Shown here piece after piece: positions 18,766 through 28,478 of a stretch of DNA of 64,000 nt. Position 1 is the first letter of the stretch, and each line of letters opens with the position of its first letter. The notes beneath the pieces are model-generated. The model saw only the letters and a program-made list of their open reading frames with translations, was not told the origin of the DNA and did not search any database. The stretch is from Bacteroidales bacterium. GTDB taxonomy: Bacteria > Bacteroidota > Bacteroidia > Bacteroidales > UBA932. Location of the stretch: assembly GCA_016285455.1 (NCBI GenBank), contig JAEEQS010000005.1, forward strand, positions 1 through 64,000, in the 5' to 3' direction. Position numbers and translations under genes: made by a program.

Positions 18766-19841
18766 TTCTCCTCTTGAACATTGGCTTTTTCCGCCTCCAA
18801 CTTTCTTTTAATGAGAGTGTTGGCAATATACTTGTTGATCTTTCTGACAAACCTCGGCCCTTTGTAGATCCATCCGGTGTAAATCTGTACCAAAGATGCT
18901 CCGCTGTCTAGAAGTTCAAGGGCCTGCTGTGGAGTCATCACTCCTCCGCTGGCAATTATCGGAAGATGGCCGTTTGTCTTGTGGCGGATATATTTTACAA
19001 GCTCCAATGTCCTGTCATATAGCGGTTTGCCGCTGAGGCCTCCAGCTCCGGCCTTTTTTATGGCTCTCTTGGAGCTCCTGAGGTTCTCCCTCTTGGCGGT
19101 TGTGTTGGCGGCTATGATTCCGTCTAGTCCGGAAATTAGCACCAGGTTTATAATGTCGTCTAGATATTCACGGTCTGCATCCGGAGAAATCTTCAGGAGG
19201 ATAGGGCGGTAGTCGTCGTACATTATCCTCAGTTCCAGAAGCTTGTCTATGATAGGGGTGATGTTTTCAAGGCTTTGGTTGCCGGATGCGTCTTTTACGT
19301 TAGGGCAGGATACATTCATTACGAAATAGTCTACATAGTCATACATATACTCAAATGACATCTCGTAATCTTTGTAGGCATCTTCCATAGCGGTTTCCCT
19401 TCCCTTGGTTATGCTGCATCCCAAAGGGCAGGTGTTGCGGTGGCGCTGGATATAGGAAATGGCATGCTTGATTCCTTTGTTGTTGATCCCCATCCTATTT
19501 ACAATCGCCTGATCTTTAGTGAGTCTGAAGCAGCGCGGCTTTGGGTTTCCATCTTGCGGCTTTGGCGTAAGGCTGCCTATTTCCACAAAGCCGAATCCAA
19601 AGTTGGAAATGGCGTTAAAGGCGTCTCCATTCTTGTCGAACCCGGCGGCCAGGCCTACAGGGTTGCGGAACTTAACGCCGAAAACCTCCTTTTCCAGCAC
19701 AGGGTTTCTGTAATTGCAGAAGAGCCTTAGAATAGAGGGTATGAGAGGTATCTTGTCCAGCAGCTTAATAGTGGCTACTGCAAAGTCGTGGACCTTCTCT
19801 GCTTGCCAAAGAAAAAGTATGCTTCGAATCAGCTTATACAT
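18762..19841 (-). CDS. pyrD: Dihydroorotate dehydrogenase (quinone type)
   Basis: NPVGLAAGFDKNGDAFNAISNFGFGFVEIGSLTPKPQDGNPKPR, GGLSGKPL, LVQIYTGWIYKGP. Confidence 0.97.
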   Translation of the reverse strand: MYKLIRSILFLWQAEKVHDFAVATIKLLDKIPLIPSILRLFCNYRNPVLEKEVFGVKFRNPVGLAAGFDKNGDAFNAISNFGFGFVEIGSLTPKPQDGNPKPRCFRLTKDQAIVNRMGINNKGIKHAISYIQRHRNTCPLGCSITKGRETAMEDAYKDYEMSFEYMYDYVDYFVMNVSCPNVKDASGNQSLENITPIIDKLLELRIMYDDYRPILLKISPDADREYLDDIINLVLISGLDGIIAANTTAKRENLRSSKRAIKKAGAGGLSGKPLYDRTLELVKYIRHKTNGHLPIIASGGVMTPQQALELLDSGASLVQIYTGWIYKGPRFVRKINKYIANTLIKRKLEAEKANVQEEK

Positions 19842-19877
19842 ATACCTTGTAATATATATAAGACAAATTTAGCAAAT

Positions 19878-20483
19878 CTATTTCTCAAATGATTCAAAGG
19901 TTCCGTCTGAATACAGAAGAATGACTTTTATCGGGGTAGGGGCCAATTTTTCTTCATTTACGGGATTCTCAGAAGGTTCAGAAACCGTGATTTTAGGCTT
20001 AATATCTTCTTTTTCAGTTTGTTGCATAGCATTAACCCTTCTTTCCAGTTCTCCTGCTTCCAGAGCCGGATAAGGATGATATGCTTCTTCCTCTGGAAGA
20101 TCTCCATCTGGAAGGTCAGAGAACCCAAATAAATTGTCGTTTGAATACTGCGGTTCTTCTGCTGTGTCTGATTGACTCAAAATAGGGTGAGGCTCTCCAG
20201 CTTCTTTTATTGCGTCATATTGACGAACATTATTTGCGTCAAAAAGACTCTCTCCTCTAAAATTTTTCTCAGGATTTTTATAAGGTATTCCCTCCCCTCT
20301 GAGAAGCCACTCGATATTCAAATTCGGCAATTTTGTCATAATTGCCAAAATGAAGTCGAAACTCGGATTATTTCTCCCGCTGAGTAGATTGCTCAAAGTT
20401 GACCTCTGGATCATCAAAAGAGAAGCCATTTGGGCCGCCGACAATTTTTCAAGGTTCAGGATGGTCTGTAATCTGTCTTTCAT
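19878..20483 (-). CDS. XRE-family HTH transcriptional regulator
   Basis: MKDRLQTILNLEKLSAAQMASLLMIQRSTLSNLLSGRNNPSFDFILAIM HTH; C-terminal VILLYSDGTFESFEK. Confidence 0.85.
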   Translation of the reverse strand: MKDRLQTILNLEKLSAAQMASLLMIQRSTLSNLLSGRNNPSFDFILAIMTKLPNLNIEWLLRGEGIPYKNPEKNFRGESLFDANNVRQYDAIKEAGEPHPILSQSDTAEEPQYSNDNLFGFSDLPDGDLPEEEAYHPYPALEAGELERRVNAMQQTEKEDIKPKITVSEPSENPVNEEKLAPTPIKVILLYSDGTFESFEK

Positions 20484-20505
20484 AATTGAAAACATTTTTC
20501 TTTAA

Positions 20506-20513
20506 CAAATATA
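20506..20513 (-). promoter_or_regulatory. -7 box for the HTH regulator gene
   Basis: TATATTTG on the minus strand, upstream of the HTH start. Confidence 0.5.
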
Positions 20514-20993
20514 GACAAAATAATCATAATTTGCAAATTTGGACAAAAATAGGGTGTTTGTTCATAAATAAGACAAAATTGCGTAGTTTTATTAGATAGG
20601 GCTTCTAGAGCATCTAGAAGGGGATGCGCAAAATATTACCATATTCAATATGCAATTTAGGTAAGATAGTATAAATATACTTATATCAGATAGATAAATA
20701 GATATTAAATATTGTTTTTGCGCCTAGTTGCGCATTTTGCCCCTACTAAAGGGCACTTTTACCTCTAAATGAATTTAAATAGTATTATATAAAATACTGA
20801 AAATAAATAAGATAAATTTTCAAAAATTTTACCATTATAAAAAGTTATACTCTGCAGATGTTCGGCATATTTAAATTACGCAATTTGAAATACCTTTGTT
20901 GTTAATTGTGAATTATTGGTGTTCAATCTTGTGAAATGCGGAAAACTGAAAATCCCCTGTTTTAAGAGATTTCTTCTTTCGTGGGCAATTATG

Positions 20994-21001
20994 TATCTTT
21001 G
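20994..21001 (+). promoter_or_regulatory. -7 box for queA
   Basis: TATCTTTG, 17 nt upstream of the in-frame TTG at 21018. Confidence 0.55.
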
Positions 21002-21017
21002 CACAAAACAAAGCGAA

Positions 21018-22235
21018 TTGAAGCCTGAAATCAGAATATCGGATTACGCCTATCCCCTACCCCAGGAGAGGATAGCCAAGTACCCTCTTCCTGTCAGAGA
21101 CAACTCTAAGCTTCTGGTGTGGAAAGATGGCAAAATAGAAGATGACATTTTCCGGAATTTGGCAAGTCATATTTCCGGAAAATCCTTTATGGTGTTCAAC
21201 AATACCAAGGTGGTGCCGGCAAGGCTATTTTTCCGGAAAAATACCGGAGCCTTGATAGAAATTCTCTGCCTTAACCCTGTTTTTCCGTCTGAATACGTGG
21301 CAAATTTTGCTTCCCAGGGCTCCTGCGACTGGTCTGCGGTAGTTGGAAATGCCAAAAAATGGAAGGGCGGGGAGCTCAGTTTTTTCTCAGAAAACGGGGT
21401 TGAAGACCTTAATTTCCGCGTTGAATTGCTGGAAAAGGGAGAAGGAAAGGCGTCTAAAGTAAGGTTTCTCTGGGACGGGCCATCCACTTTCTCGGAAGTT
21501 CTCCAAAGATGCGGCCAGGTTCCGATTCCGCCTTACCTGAACCGCCAGACAGAAGATATAGACAAATCTAGATATCAGACCATATATGCTCATTATGAGG
21601 GAAGTGTGGCTGCTCCTACAGCTGGACTCCATTTTACAGACAGGGTACTTGAGGATCTGGACAGCAAAGGCGTAATTCGGGAGAATGTCTGCCTTCACGT
21701 GGGCGCTGGAACCTTTGTTCCTGTAAAAAGCGAGCTTATTTCCGGTCATAAGATGCACTGTGAGCCTTTTTCCGTTACAAAATCCTTCTTGGAGGACCTT
21801 CTGAAAGCATCTGGAAGCGGGAATGTGGTGGCAGTGGGAACAACTTCCACGCGCTGTCTGGAGTCTTTATATTATATAGGTGTTCAATGCCTGGAGAATC
21901 CTTCTGCTCCGCTGGGGGAGGTTGGCCAGTGGGATCCGTATGAAAGGGAATATCCTTATTCCACGCAGCAGGCCTTGGAAGCAATCATTTCCTATATGGA
22001 TGCCAGAGGCCTGAAAACTCTGGTTGCAGGAACATCTATTATCATAGTTCCTGGATTCAAGTATCGTATTGTTAATCTGCTTGTTACCAATTTCCACCAG
22101 CCACAAAGCACGCTTCTTCTTTTGATAGGAGCCTTCATCGGAGACGACTGGAGAAAATTATATTCACACGCTCTGGAAAATGGCTACCGTTTCCTCAGCT
22201 ACGGAGACAGTTCTCTTCTTTTCAGAAAGGAATAA
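21018..22235 (+). CDS. queA: S-adenosylmethionine:tRNA ribosyltransferase-isomerase
   Basis: ISDYAYPLPQERIAKYPL, MVFNNTKVVPARL, GSVAAPTAGLHFT, VGTTSTRCLES, NFHQPQSTLLLLIGAF. Start chosen downstream of the promoter; ATG at 20991 is an alternative. Confidence 0.93.
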   Translation: MKPEIRISDYAYPLPQERIAKYPLPVRDNSKLLVWKDGKIEDDIFRNLASHISGKSFMVFNNTKVVPARLFFRKNTGALIEILCLNPVFPSEYVANFASQGSCDWSAVVGNAKKWKGGELSFFSENGVEDLNFRVELLEKGEGKASKVRFLWDGPSTFSEVLQRCGQVPIPPYLNRQTEDIDKSRYQTIYAHYEGSVAAPTAGLHFTDRVLEDLDSKGVIRENVCLHVGAGTFVPVKSELISGHKMHCEPFSVTKSFLEDLLKASGSGNVVAVGTTSTRCLESLYYIGVQCLENPSAPLGEVGQWDPYEREYPYSTQQALEAIISYMDARGLKTLVAGTSIIIVPGFKYRIVNLLVTNFHQPQSTLLLLIGAFIGDDWRKLYSHALENGYRFLSYGDSSLLFRKE

Positions 22236-22243
22236 ACTTTTTG

Positions 22244-22251
22244 TAAATTTG
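22244..22251 (+). promoter_or_regulatory. -7 box upstream of the acyltransferase gene
   Basis: TAAATTTG, 20 nt upstream of ATG 22272. Confidence 0.5.
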
Positions 22252-22271
22252 CCGCTGATTCAAAGATTGCC

Positions 22272-23471
22272 ATGGCCGCTCTAGACAGCATATTCGATGG
22301 CATTAGGCCTTATTACGACAGCGAGATACCTGCCTCCATTTCTCGTATGCGGTCATTCGAATATCTTAATGATATTGCTGATTTTCTGCAGATTGAAGGT
22401 GGTGGAGACACTATGCGCAGCGCTTTGGACCAATGTTCTACCGTAGATGACTTCCAGGATAAGATAATGGCTATGGTAATGGAGCACGTGCTTTCACGCA
22501 CCAGCGCCGGAGTTGAATACAAAGGCTTGGAGTTTTTTGAGGGCGGGCAGAAGCATCTTATTCTGGCAAATCACAGAGACATTGTTCTGGATTCGGCTAT
22601 AATACAGCTGATTTTTCACCGCAAAGGCATCACTACCACGGAGATAGCAGTAGGAGACAATCTAATAACTTCACAGTTCATAGAGGATGTTGCAAGAAGC
22701 AACAAGATGATAAAGGTCACAAGGAGCACTTTCCCGAGGGAGGTTTACAACTCTTCTTTGCTGCTTTCCAAGTACATACGCCATCAGATATCTTCACATT
22801 CCAGCTCTATCTGGATTGCCCAGCGCAACGGCCGAACTAAAGACGGATTTGACCTTACAGAGCAGGGGCTTCTGAAGATGCTACAAATGAGCGGACAGGG
22901 AGATTTTGTAGAAGATATGGACAGCCTCAAGATTCTCCCTACCACAATCTCATACGAGTTTGAGCCTTGTGATGGTCTGAAAACCAAGGAGATATTCATT
23001 TCAAGAAGGCATCCTTACATAAAGGCGGAAGGGGAAGACCTCAACAGCATCTTAACCGGAATGAAATCTTGGAAGGGAAGGATTATGATCTGTTTTACGG
23101 AACCTATAATGCGCTCTGAGATAGAAAGCTGTGCTTCTTTTGCCAAGAACGAGAGGTTTGTGGAGCTGGGCAAGATTATAGACCGCCAGATCCACTCAAA
23201 ATACCATCTGTGGCCGAATAACTATGCCGCAATGGATATTTTAAGGGAAAGAGATGGTCTGGAGCCTGCTTTCAAGGGAAAATACGGAAAGGCCGCCCTG
23301 GATACCTTCAAAATCCATGTGCAGGAGCAGACAGATGCTGTTTTTGCCGAGCTTGTATCTGAGGGCAATCTTGGACAGACGGACGAAAAAGAATGGCGCA
23401 AAGAGCTGGAAAACATATTCCTGCATATTTACGCCAATCCTGTAAAGGCTTTTCTAGAAGCCAAAATCTAG
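22272..23471 (+). CDS. 1-acyl-sn-glycerol-3-phosphate acyltransferase-like protein
   Basis: HLILANHRDIVLDSAIIQL (NHxD), WIAQRNGRTKDG. Confidence 0.8.
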   Translation: MAALDSIFDGIRPYYDSEIPASISRMRSFEYLNDIADFLQIEGGGDTMRSALDQCSTVDDFQDKIMAMVMEHVLSRTSAGVEYKGLEFFEGGQKHLILANHRDIVLDSAIIQLIFHRKGITTTEIAVGDNLITSQFIEDVARSNKMIKVTRSTFPREVYNSSLLLSKYIRHQISSHSSSIWIAQRNGRTKDGFDLTEQGLLKMLQMSGQGDFVEDMDSLKILPTTISYEFEPCDGLKTKEIFISRRHPYIKAEGEDLNSILTGMKSWKGRIMICFTEPIMRSEIESCASFAKNERFVELGKIIDRQIHSKYHLWPNNYAAMDILRERDGLEPAFKGKYGKAALDTFKIHVQEQTDAVFAELVSEGNLGQTDEKEWRKELENIFLHIYANPVKAFLEAKI

Positions 23472-24214
23472 TATTTGTCTTCTATCTGGTCTTCCCGGTC
23501 TTCTATGTAGTTTTTGAACTGTTTTCTCAGCGATTCCGGTAGAGAATTGTCTGCCATAACCTTTTTCTCGATTTCCCACAGACGGTCTTCAACCTTCTTG
23601 GCAGCGCGCTTGTCGCCCTTTTTGAGAAGCTTGTCATACTGGCCGAGCATTCCGTAAACCCCGTATTGTTCGCAGAGTGATCCCAGGGTAGGCTTTTCTT
23701 TTTTCTTGGCCTCAGCTTCTTCAGCTTCCTTTTCCTCAGCGATGGTTTGCTGGCTCTGGAGCTTGTTGAAGGCCATTTTCAGGTTTTCGGCCTTTTCCAG
23801 TATGGCGTCTGCCTCTTTGCGTGTAAATTCCTTGTTAGACTTGAAAACTATGGTCTTTGCTGTGCTGTCTGCGGAGTTGAAGACAGGTATCAGGTTTGCC
23901 AGGTCTTGAGCCTGGAAAAAGAGGGAATCATCTACATTCACTCCTCTTTCATCTACAGGAATGATATCAATAGTCAGAGAATCAACAGCTTCTGAAGAAA
24001 CCTTTTTTACCGGCACTGTGGCCTGGATACTCCATTTTTCCTGGTCTTGCGGGTTCTGTGTCAGGAAAACGGTTAAGTCGTCTCCCAAGGCAAAATCAGA
24101 AAAAGCGTTTCCTAGAAATTCAACGGTGGATTTGTCAAAAATGACGTCTTTTGGGGCGGAGGTGCAGGCCTGAAGGGCAAAGGCCGCGGCTAAAACTATT
24201 AAAATGCGTTTCAT
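23468..24214 (-). CDS. Putative lipoprotein
   Basis: MKRILIVLAAAFALQACTS lipobox; coiled-coil, charged middle region. Confidence 0.75.
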   Translation of the reverse strand: MKRILIVLAAAFALQACTSAPKDVIFDKSTVEFLGNAFSDFALGDDLTVFLTQNPQDQEKWSIQATVPVKKVSSEAVDSLTIDIIPVDERGVNVDDSLFFQAQDLANLIPVFNSADSTAKTIVFKSNKEFTRKEADAILEKAENLKMAFNKLQSQQTIAEEKEAEEAEAKKKEKPTLGSLCEQYGVYGMLGQYDKLLKKGDKRAAKKVEDRLWEIEKKVMADNSLPESLRKQFKNYIEDREDQIEDKY

Positions 24215-24230
24215 TGGTTATAGGTTTTTG

Positions 24231-24986
24231 TCAAATATCTATGTCTAGCTCAACGGGGCAGTGGTCGCTCCCGAAGATTTCCGTATGTATCTTTGCGTCT
24301 TTGAGCTTGGAATCCAGCCGTTTGGAAGACAGGAAATAGTCTATTCTCCATCCTGTGTTCCTTTGCCTGGACTGGAAGCGGTAGCTCCACCAGGAGTAAA
24401 CTCCCTCGAGGTCTGGGTAGAAATGCCTCCAGGTATCGGTGAACCCAGATTCCAGGAGAAGAGTAAACTTCTCTCTTTCTTCATCGGTGAACCCGGCGTT
24501 TCGGCGGTTGGTCTTCGGGTTCTTCAGGTCTATTTCCTTGTGAGCCACGTTCATATCTCCGCAGACTATGACGGGTTTCTTCCTGTCCAGAGCCATCAGG
24601 TATGCCCTGAATGCATCTTCCCATTCCATCCTGTAATCCAGCCTCTTGAGCTCTTCCTGAGAGTTAGGGGTATAGACGCAGACAAAGAAGAAAGACTCAA
24701 ATTCCAGAGTTATTATCCTGCCTTCCTGGTCGTGGGCTTCCGTTCCTATGCCGTAAGTAACGTTTTTAGGCTCCACTCGTGTGAAAACGGCCGTTCCGCT
24801 ATAGCCTTTCTTCTGGGCATAGTTCCAGAATGAAAGGTAGCCGTCAAATTCAATATCCAGCTGGCCGGCCTGCATCTTGGTTTCCTGAATGCAGAAAATG
24901 TCTGCGTCCAGAGCCTTGAAAGCCTCTGCAAAGCCTTTGCCTTGGCAGGCCCTCAGACCATTTACGTTCCAGGAGACTAGTTTCAT
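24231..24986 (-). CDS. xth: Exodeoxyribonuclease III
   Basis: MKLVSWNVNGLRACQGKGF, CIQETKMQ, GDMNVAHKEIDL, RIDYFLSS, GSDHCPVEL. Confidence 0.96.
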   Translation of the reverse strand: MKLVSWNVNGLRACQGKGFAEAFKALDADIFCIQETKMQAGQLDIEFDGYLSFWNYAQKKGYSGTAVFTRVEPKNVTYGIGTEAHDQEGRIITLEFESFFFVCVYTPNSQEELKRLDYRMEWEDAFRAYLMALDRKKPVIVCGDMNVAHKEIDLKNPKTNRRNAGFTDEEREKFTLLLESGFTDTWRHFYPDLEGVYSWWSYRFQSRQRNTGWRIDYFLSSKRLDSKLKDAKIHTEIFGSDHCPVELDIDI

Positions 24987-25088
24987 CGCGATATAGATTA
25001 TTCCTTTGCAAATTTAAGAAAAATGCAGAATTACAACATTTCGGCGCTAATTCTTCGTATATTTACAATCGTTATAATTGATGATTGT

Positions 25089-25919
25089 ATGAAGAAATAT
25101 CTATTCTTGCTGCTATGTGTTTGCGGCGCCGCCTTTGCCTATGCGCAGGAGCCGGAAATGGCCGCTATACCTGACGACAGCTATTATGACCAGACTGTAA
25201 AGCAGAGATTCCCTGTTTTTGGGCAGTTCAAGGAAACGTATTTTATTACAGGCATTCCTGCCAATACTACCACCGTAGACAAGCACAATGCGGATATCCG
25301 CTTCCAGGTGAGCCTGGCACTGAGGCTGTTCAGAACTGAGAATGTGGATATTCTTGGAACATATACTGAAACCGGCGTATGGAATGTCTATGACACATCC
25401 AGCCCGCTGGTGGAGAATGCTTTCAATCCAGGCCTTTGCGTGTACTGGTTTGCCAATCCGAAATGGGATTTTCTGTTTGGAGTCAGCCATCAGTCAAACG
25501 GTTACGTGAATGAAAAATCCAGAAGCGTCAATACTGCCTATGCAGAGGCCATCTATTCTCCCATTAAGGATTTCCAGTTAGGCGGAAAGCTTTGGTACGG
25601 CTATTATGAGCATATTCCGGGGCTTCCGCACTATTTCAAGAGAAGGGGATTCGGGGCTGTGTGGGCTACCTACAGGGCATTTGACAACCGCCTGAACTTT
25701 ACGGCTCTGGTCAATCCGTCCAACACTTTCAAGAACTATAACCTGGAGTTCAACCTCTCATACAGGCTCAGCGACAAGGGAACCTTCCTTCCTGCCATTT
25801 TTGCCCAGTTCAGGAGCGGCTACTGCGAGACTCTGCTGAACTTCAACAAGTACGAGTCTCATATCAGGGTAGGCTTTGCCCTGGAGCTTAAGCATGGATA
25901 TAATTCGTCTATACACTAA
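25089..25919 (+). CDS. Secreted/outer-membrane beta-barrel protein
   Basis: Signal peptide MKKYLFLLLCVCGAAFAYAQ; aromatic beta-strand pattern; FGVSHQSNGYVNEKSRSVN resembles phospholipase A1/acyloxyacyl hydrolase-like barrels. Confidence 0.6.
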   Translation: MKKYLFLLLCVCGAAFAYAQEPEMAAIPDDSYYDQTVKQRFPVFGQFKETYFITGIPANTTTVDKHNADIRFQVSLALRLFRTENVDILGTYTETGVWNVYDTSSPLVENAFNPGLCVYWFANPKWDFLFGVSHQSNGYVNEKSRSVNTAYAEAIYSPIKDFQLGGKLWYGYYEHIPGLPHYFKRRGFGAVWATYRAFDNRLNFTALVNPSNTFKNYNLEFNLSYRLSDKGTFLPAIFAQFRSGYCETLLNFNKYESHIRVGFALELKHGYNSSIH

Positions 25920-25930
25920 AAAACATAATT

Positions 25931-26374
25931 ATGAAAAAGATTTTGACAATTGCTCTTGGAGCAATGGCAATTTCAGCAGTTTCAGCCAGTTGCAAAAACA
26001 GCGGGAACAATGGAGGAGAGGCTGAAGTCAAGGATACGGTAACCGTAGCGCAAGCTATGGATCCGGCATTTGATGAGGAGATTGCTCCGGAAGAGGGCCA
26101 GGAAGTTTGGAAGAGCTTTGGCGGAACATACTTCTTCTGGGGAGACGGAGAGGGCTTTGTGGTTGATTTCCCTCTACCTCAGGAAGGCGGCTGCATAAAG
26201 CTCAGCTACAAAGGCGAGGAGTATGAGGCCACTGCAGACGAGAATACGGGAAAGATTGTGGCAAAGGACACTCTGGGTCACGTGGTCTTCAAGGGCTATT
26301 TCTACGATGGCGGAAATACCGTCAAGGGCCTGTTCAAGGGTGAGCCTATAGAAATGGGCGGAAGCGGAGACTAG
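25931..26374 (+). CDS. Putative lipoprotein
   Basis: MKKILTIALGAMAISAVSASCKN lipobox. Confidence 0.7.
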   Translation: MKKILTIALGAMAISAVSASCKNSGNNGGEAEVKDTVTVAQAMDPAFDEEIAPEEGQEVWKSFGGTYFFWGDGEGFVVDFPLPQEGGCIKLSYKGEEYEATADENTGKIVAKDTLGHVVFKGYFYDGGNTVKGLFKGEPIEMGGSGD

Positions 26375-26402
26375 TTTTATTTATCGCGATAATTAATTGG
26401 AT

Positions 26403-28469
26403 ATGAAGAAAATACTTATTGCCCTGCTGGCGGTCCTGATGCTGACTCCGGCCTGGGCCGATGAAGGCATGTGGCTGCCTGTTCTCATAGGGCAGAGGAT
26501 TAAGGATATGAGAGCCAAGGGCTTTAAGCTCAAGGCTGAGGACGTTTACAGTGTGAACAAGGCTTGCCTGAAGGATGCCGTGGTGCTGTTCGGTTCCGGC
26601 TGCACTGGCGAGCTGGTTTCCGGTGAGGGCTTGCTGTTTACCAACCACCATTGCGGATACGGCCAGATCCAGAGGCACTCCAGCGTGGAGCACGACTATC
26701 TGAAAGACGGCTTCTGGGCAATGAGCAGAGATCAGGAACTGCCTAATCCTGGCCTGACCGTTAGTTTCCTGGAATATATGCAGGATGTCACCGATGCCGT
26801 TTTGCAAGGCTATTCACAGACAATGACGGAAAAACAGAGGGATTCCGTGATAAATGTTAATTCACAAAAACTTGTCGCTGAGGCTGTAAAAGATGGAAAA
26901 GGCCTCAGAGCCAATGTGGAGGCGCTATTCTACGGCAACCAGTATTTCCTGTTCGTGTTCCGCACTTTCAAAGACGTTCGTCTGGTAGGGGCTCCGCCTT
27001 CCTCAATAGGAAAGTTCGGCGGCGATACAGACAACTGGATGTGGCCGAGGCATACCGGAGACTTTTCCATCTTCAGGATCTATGCAGACAAAGACAACAA
27101 CCCTGCAGACTATTCAGAAGACAACGTGCCTTATCATCCAAAGAAATTCTTCAAGATTTCCACTTCCGGAGTTAAGGAAGGGGACTTTACCTTTGTTTAC
27201 GGATGCCCTGGCTCCACCAAGGAATATGTTACGTCAGATGAGGTGGAATACACGGGCAATGTATCTGATCCCAAGAAGATTGCGCTAAGGACCAAGCGTC
27301 TGGACATTATGAAGAAGTATATGGGAAAAAGCCAGGCCGTCAGAATCCAGTATTCTTCAAAGGCCGCCAACGTGTCAAACGCCTGGAAGAAGTGGCAGGG
27401 AGAGGAGAAGGGAATCCGCCGTATGCAGACAGTGGCAAAGAAGAAGGAGTATCAAGAGCGTTTCAAGGAGTGGTCAAAGGGAACCCGCTATGAGGGTCTG
27501 GTGGAAAAGCTGGAAGCCCTGTATGCGGAGAGGAACCCGTATTTCCTTGCCTATGAGTATTATAACGAAACGGCAAGAAGCATAGAGCTTCTGCAGATTG
27601 CTTCCACTGTAATGAATGTCCTCAAGAACAAGAAAGCCAAGGACGCTGCTGCGGAGTCTTTCTTCAAAGACTATTATCAGCCTATAGACGAGGAGATTTT
27701 CGTGGCAATGATGAAGGCATTTGACTCCGAGGTTCCAGACGATTTCAAGCCGGAGTTTTTCAAGGATAAACTCAAGGAATACGGCAGCGTGGAAGCCTGG
27801 CAGAAAGACCTTTACGCCAAGTCTATGTTTACAGACAAGGAGAAAGTGCTAGCCCTGACCAAGGATGACGCTGAGGCTGTCAGGAATGATCCGGCCTTCC
27901 AGATGTACTATGCGTTCTACAATTGGTATTTCAATAAGCTAAGGCCTAAGATCAACGATGTAAACAGCCAGATAAGGCTTGCCTACCGAGACTATATGCA
28001 GGGCCAGATGGAGTTTGAACCTGCCAAGCAATTCTATCCGGATGCTAACCTCACGCTGAGAATCGCCTACGGAAACGTCAAAGGCTACAGCCCGGCGGAC
28101 GGTATCTACTACAAGCCGGTTTCCACTCTGAAGGGCATTATCGAGAAGGACAATCCAGACATTTTTGACTATAATATTCCACAGACACTCAGAGACATAT
28201 ATGCAGAAGGCGGGCACGACGACCAGCCGGTTTGCTTCCTTGCCACCAACCATACAACCGGAGGAAATTCCGGAAGCCCTGTCATAAACGCAGACGGCAA
28301 CCTTATTGGAATCAACTTTGACAGGGTATGGGAGGGAACAATGTCTGACATTGTCTATGACCCTTCTGTCTGCAGGAATATCTCTCTGGATATCAGGTAC
28401 CTGCTGTTCAACATACAGTATATCGGGCACGCTGAGTACCTGTTCAGCGAAATGGTGTTTGCTGACTAG
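26403..28469 (+). CDS. S46 family dipeptidyl peptidase (DPP7/DPP11-like)
   Basis: LFTNHHCGYGQIQRHSS, PRHTGDFSIFRIYADKDN, ATNHTTGGNSGSPVINADGNLIGINFDR. Confidence 0.96.
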   Translation: MKKILIALLAVLMLTPAWADEGMWLPVLIGQRIKDMRAKGFKLKAEDVYSVNKACLKDAVVLFGSGCTGELVSGEGLLFTNHHCGYGQIQRHSSVEHDYLKDGFWAMSRDQELPNPGLTVSFLEYMQDVTDAVLQGYSQTMTEKQRDSVINVNSQKLVAEAVKDGKGLRANVEALFYGNQYFLFVFRTFKDVRLVGAPPSSIGKFGGDTDNWMWPRHTGDFSIFRIYADKDNNPADYSEDNVPYHPKKFFKISTSGVKEGDFTFVYGCPGSTKEYVTSDEVEYTGNVSDPKKIALRTKRLDIMKKYMGKSQAVRIQYSSKAANVSNAWKKWQGEEKGIRRMQTVAKKKEYQERFKEWSKGTRYEGLVEKLEALYAERNPYFLAYEYYNETARSIELLQIASTVMNVLKNKKAKDAAAESFFKDYYQPIDEEIFVAMMKAFDSEVPDDFKPEFFKDKLKEYGSVEAWQKDLYAKSMFTDKEKVLALTKDDAEAVRNDPAFQMYYAFYNWYFNKLRPKINDVNSQIRLAYRDYMQGQMEFEPAKQFYPDANLTLRIAYGNVKGYSPADGIYYKPVSTLKGIIEKDNPDIFDYNIPQTLRDIYAEGGHDDQPVCFLATNHTTGGNSGSPVINADGNLIGINFDRVWEGTMSDIVYDPSVCRNISLDIRYLLFNIQYIGHAEYLFSEMVFAD

Positions 28470-28478
28470 GCTCTGTTT

